Source: Clostridium sp. (GTDB taxonomy: Bacteria; Bacillota; Clostridia; Acetivibrionales; Acetivibrionaceae). From it: DNA of 5,715 nt. Numbering within the stretch: position 1 is the stretch's first letter; the number at the start of each line of letters is the position of its first letter. Below, one piece after another: positions 5,051-5,715 of the stretch. Where the stretch lies: positions 1 to 5,715 of the forward strand of contig DUVG01000142.1 in assembly GCA_012841175.1 (NCBI GenBank), written 5' to 3'. Under the pieces are notes generated by a model. The model had not been told where the DNA came from. It saw nothing but the letters and a program-made list of their open reading frames with translations, and searched no databases. The position numbers and the translations under genes were made by a program.

Positions 5051-5715
5051 TTACTTTACCCATTCTACCAAATCTTTATATGTTGCACTTCCTAAATATT
5101 TTCTTGTCTCTTTTGTCTTATTATTGCGAAGAAAAACAATAAACTTAAATTCCATTCCTTTTTTAAGTTCAAACATATTATCCCTGGTGGTGTAATATGG
5201 TAAAAGTTCATACAAATTGGGATTATCTACTTTTCTCCACTGATTCATTTCAACAACTATCCATCCATCGCCATAAAATTCAGGCTGTTCTTTTTTATTC
5301 AATGGATACTCAGTAAACTCAATTTTAATTTCATAATCTAAACCATCTTCTAAATAATATATCCAATTATCAAGCTGTATTCTAAACTCATAAGCTTCCC
5401 ATTTGTTCATTGGATATACTATACTAATTTCAGGCTCTAAAAAATCCAATTCCCCTGTGCATATTTCAATTGTTTTAGTGTCTTTATCCCATTCAACCCG
5501 GGCACTAAATATTTCAAATACAAAACGTAAGGGGAGAAAAATCACTCCCTCATTAATTACTGGTACAGCATCAATTTTTAAAAGCTTTCCTTTCACCATT
5601 ACCTCATCTGAACCCACTTTAAATTTTGCATCTGTAAAATCATTTTTAATATGTACAACTCCAGATTTATCGTCTAACTCCAGTGTACACCCCATACTTT
5701 CAGCTACAAAAGTAG
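5051..5715 (-). CDS. Copper amine oxidase N1-type stalk domain protein (partial, C-terminal part)
   Basis: The frame is open to the right edge, so the true start lies outside the window; the internal ATG at 5693-5695 falls within a repeat. The first visible residues, TFVAESMGCTLELDDKSGVVHI, are the tail of one copper amine oxidase N1-type repeat. A second complete copy follows at about residues 29-85, with the signature VPVINEGVIFLPLRFVFE (50-67), then VEWD (73-76) and a closing KTIEI. Residues 93-220 are an unassigned, acidic and aromatic-rich region that looks beta-strand-rich. In Firmicutes these repeats occur in exported and cell-surface proteins as stalk or binding modules, and no amine oxidase catalytic domain is implied. 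A signal peptide would be upstream and cannot be seen. The stop lies 101 bp before the spoVB start, in the same direction. Confidence 0.8.
   Translation of the reverse strand, partial: TFVAESMGCTLELDDKSGVVHIKNDFTDAKFKVGSDEVMVKGKLLKIDAVPVINEGVIFLPLRFVFEIFSARVEWDKDTKTIEICTGELDFLEPEISIVYPMNKWEAYEFRIQLDNWIYYLEDGLDYEIKIEFTEYPLNKKEQPEFYGDGWIVVEMNQWRKVDNPNLYELLPYYTTRDNMFELKKGMEFKFIVFLRNNKTKETRKYLGSATYKDLVEWVK

Overview
The window is AT-rich (roughly 30% GC by eye) and looks like a chromosomal segment of a spore-forming clostridium (class Clostridia). The evidence is a SpoVB-type flippase, a Spo0E-type phosphatase, a clostridial Hsp18-like small heat-shock protein with CtsR operators, a copper-amine-oxidase-like stalk protein, strong AGGAGG-type ribosome binding sites and frequent TTG starts. 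I cannot fix the genus. Every gene I can support is on the minus strand, so transcription runs from right to left.

From right to left: (1) 5051-5715, the C-terminal part of a cell-surface or exported protein with copper amine oxidase N1-type repeats, cut by the window edge. (2) 3414-4949, a complete spoVB-like lipid/polysaccharide flippase. (3) 2746-3198, an hsp20-family chaperone whose promoter is flanked by two CtsR-type boxes. (4) 2296-2466, a 56-residue Spo0E-like aspartyl-phosphate phosphatase with its own extended -10 promoter and a strong hairpin terminator behind it. (5) 1042-1944, a Nudix hydrolase fused to a winged-helix domain (NrtR-like), probably starting at TTG. (6) 1-608, the N-terminal multi-spanning membrane sensor region of a signalling protein, probably a histidine kinase or GGDEF/PAS-type protein, whose output domain lies outside the window.

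The genes do not form one operon. Promoters and hairpins separate most of them, and each appears to be a small unit of its own. The shared theme is stress and sporulation physiology: phosphorelay control (Spo0E), spore cortex precursor export (SpoVB), protein quality control (Hsp20/CtsR), nucleotide sensing (Nudix-WHD) and membrane sensing.

The least explained stretch is the 433-bp leader at 609-1041, ahead of the sensor gene. It holds a candidate extended -10 promoter, three tandem 11-bp repeats, a 20-codon ORF with an excellent Shine-Dalgarno sequence whose ATG sits in a perfect hairpin stem, and a pair of 24-bp tandem repeats just before the sensor start. No mobile element, CRISPR array, tRNA or rRNA was seen.
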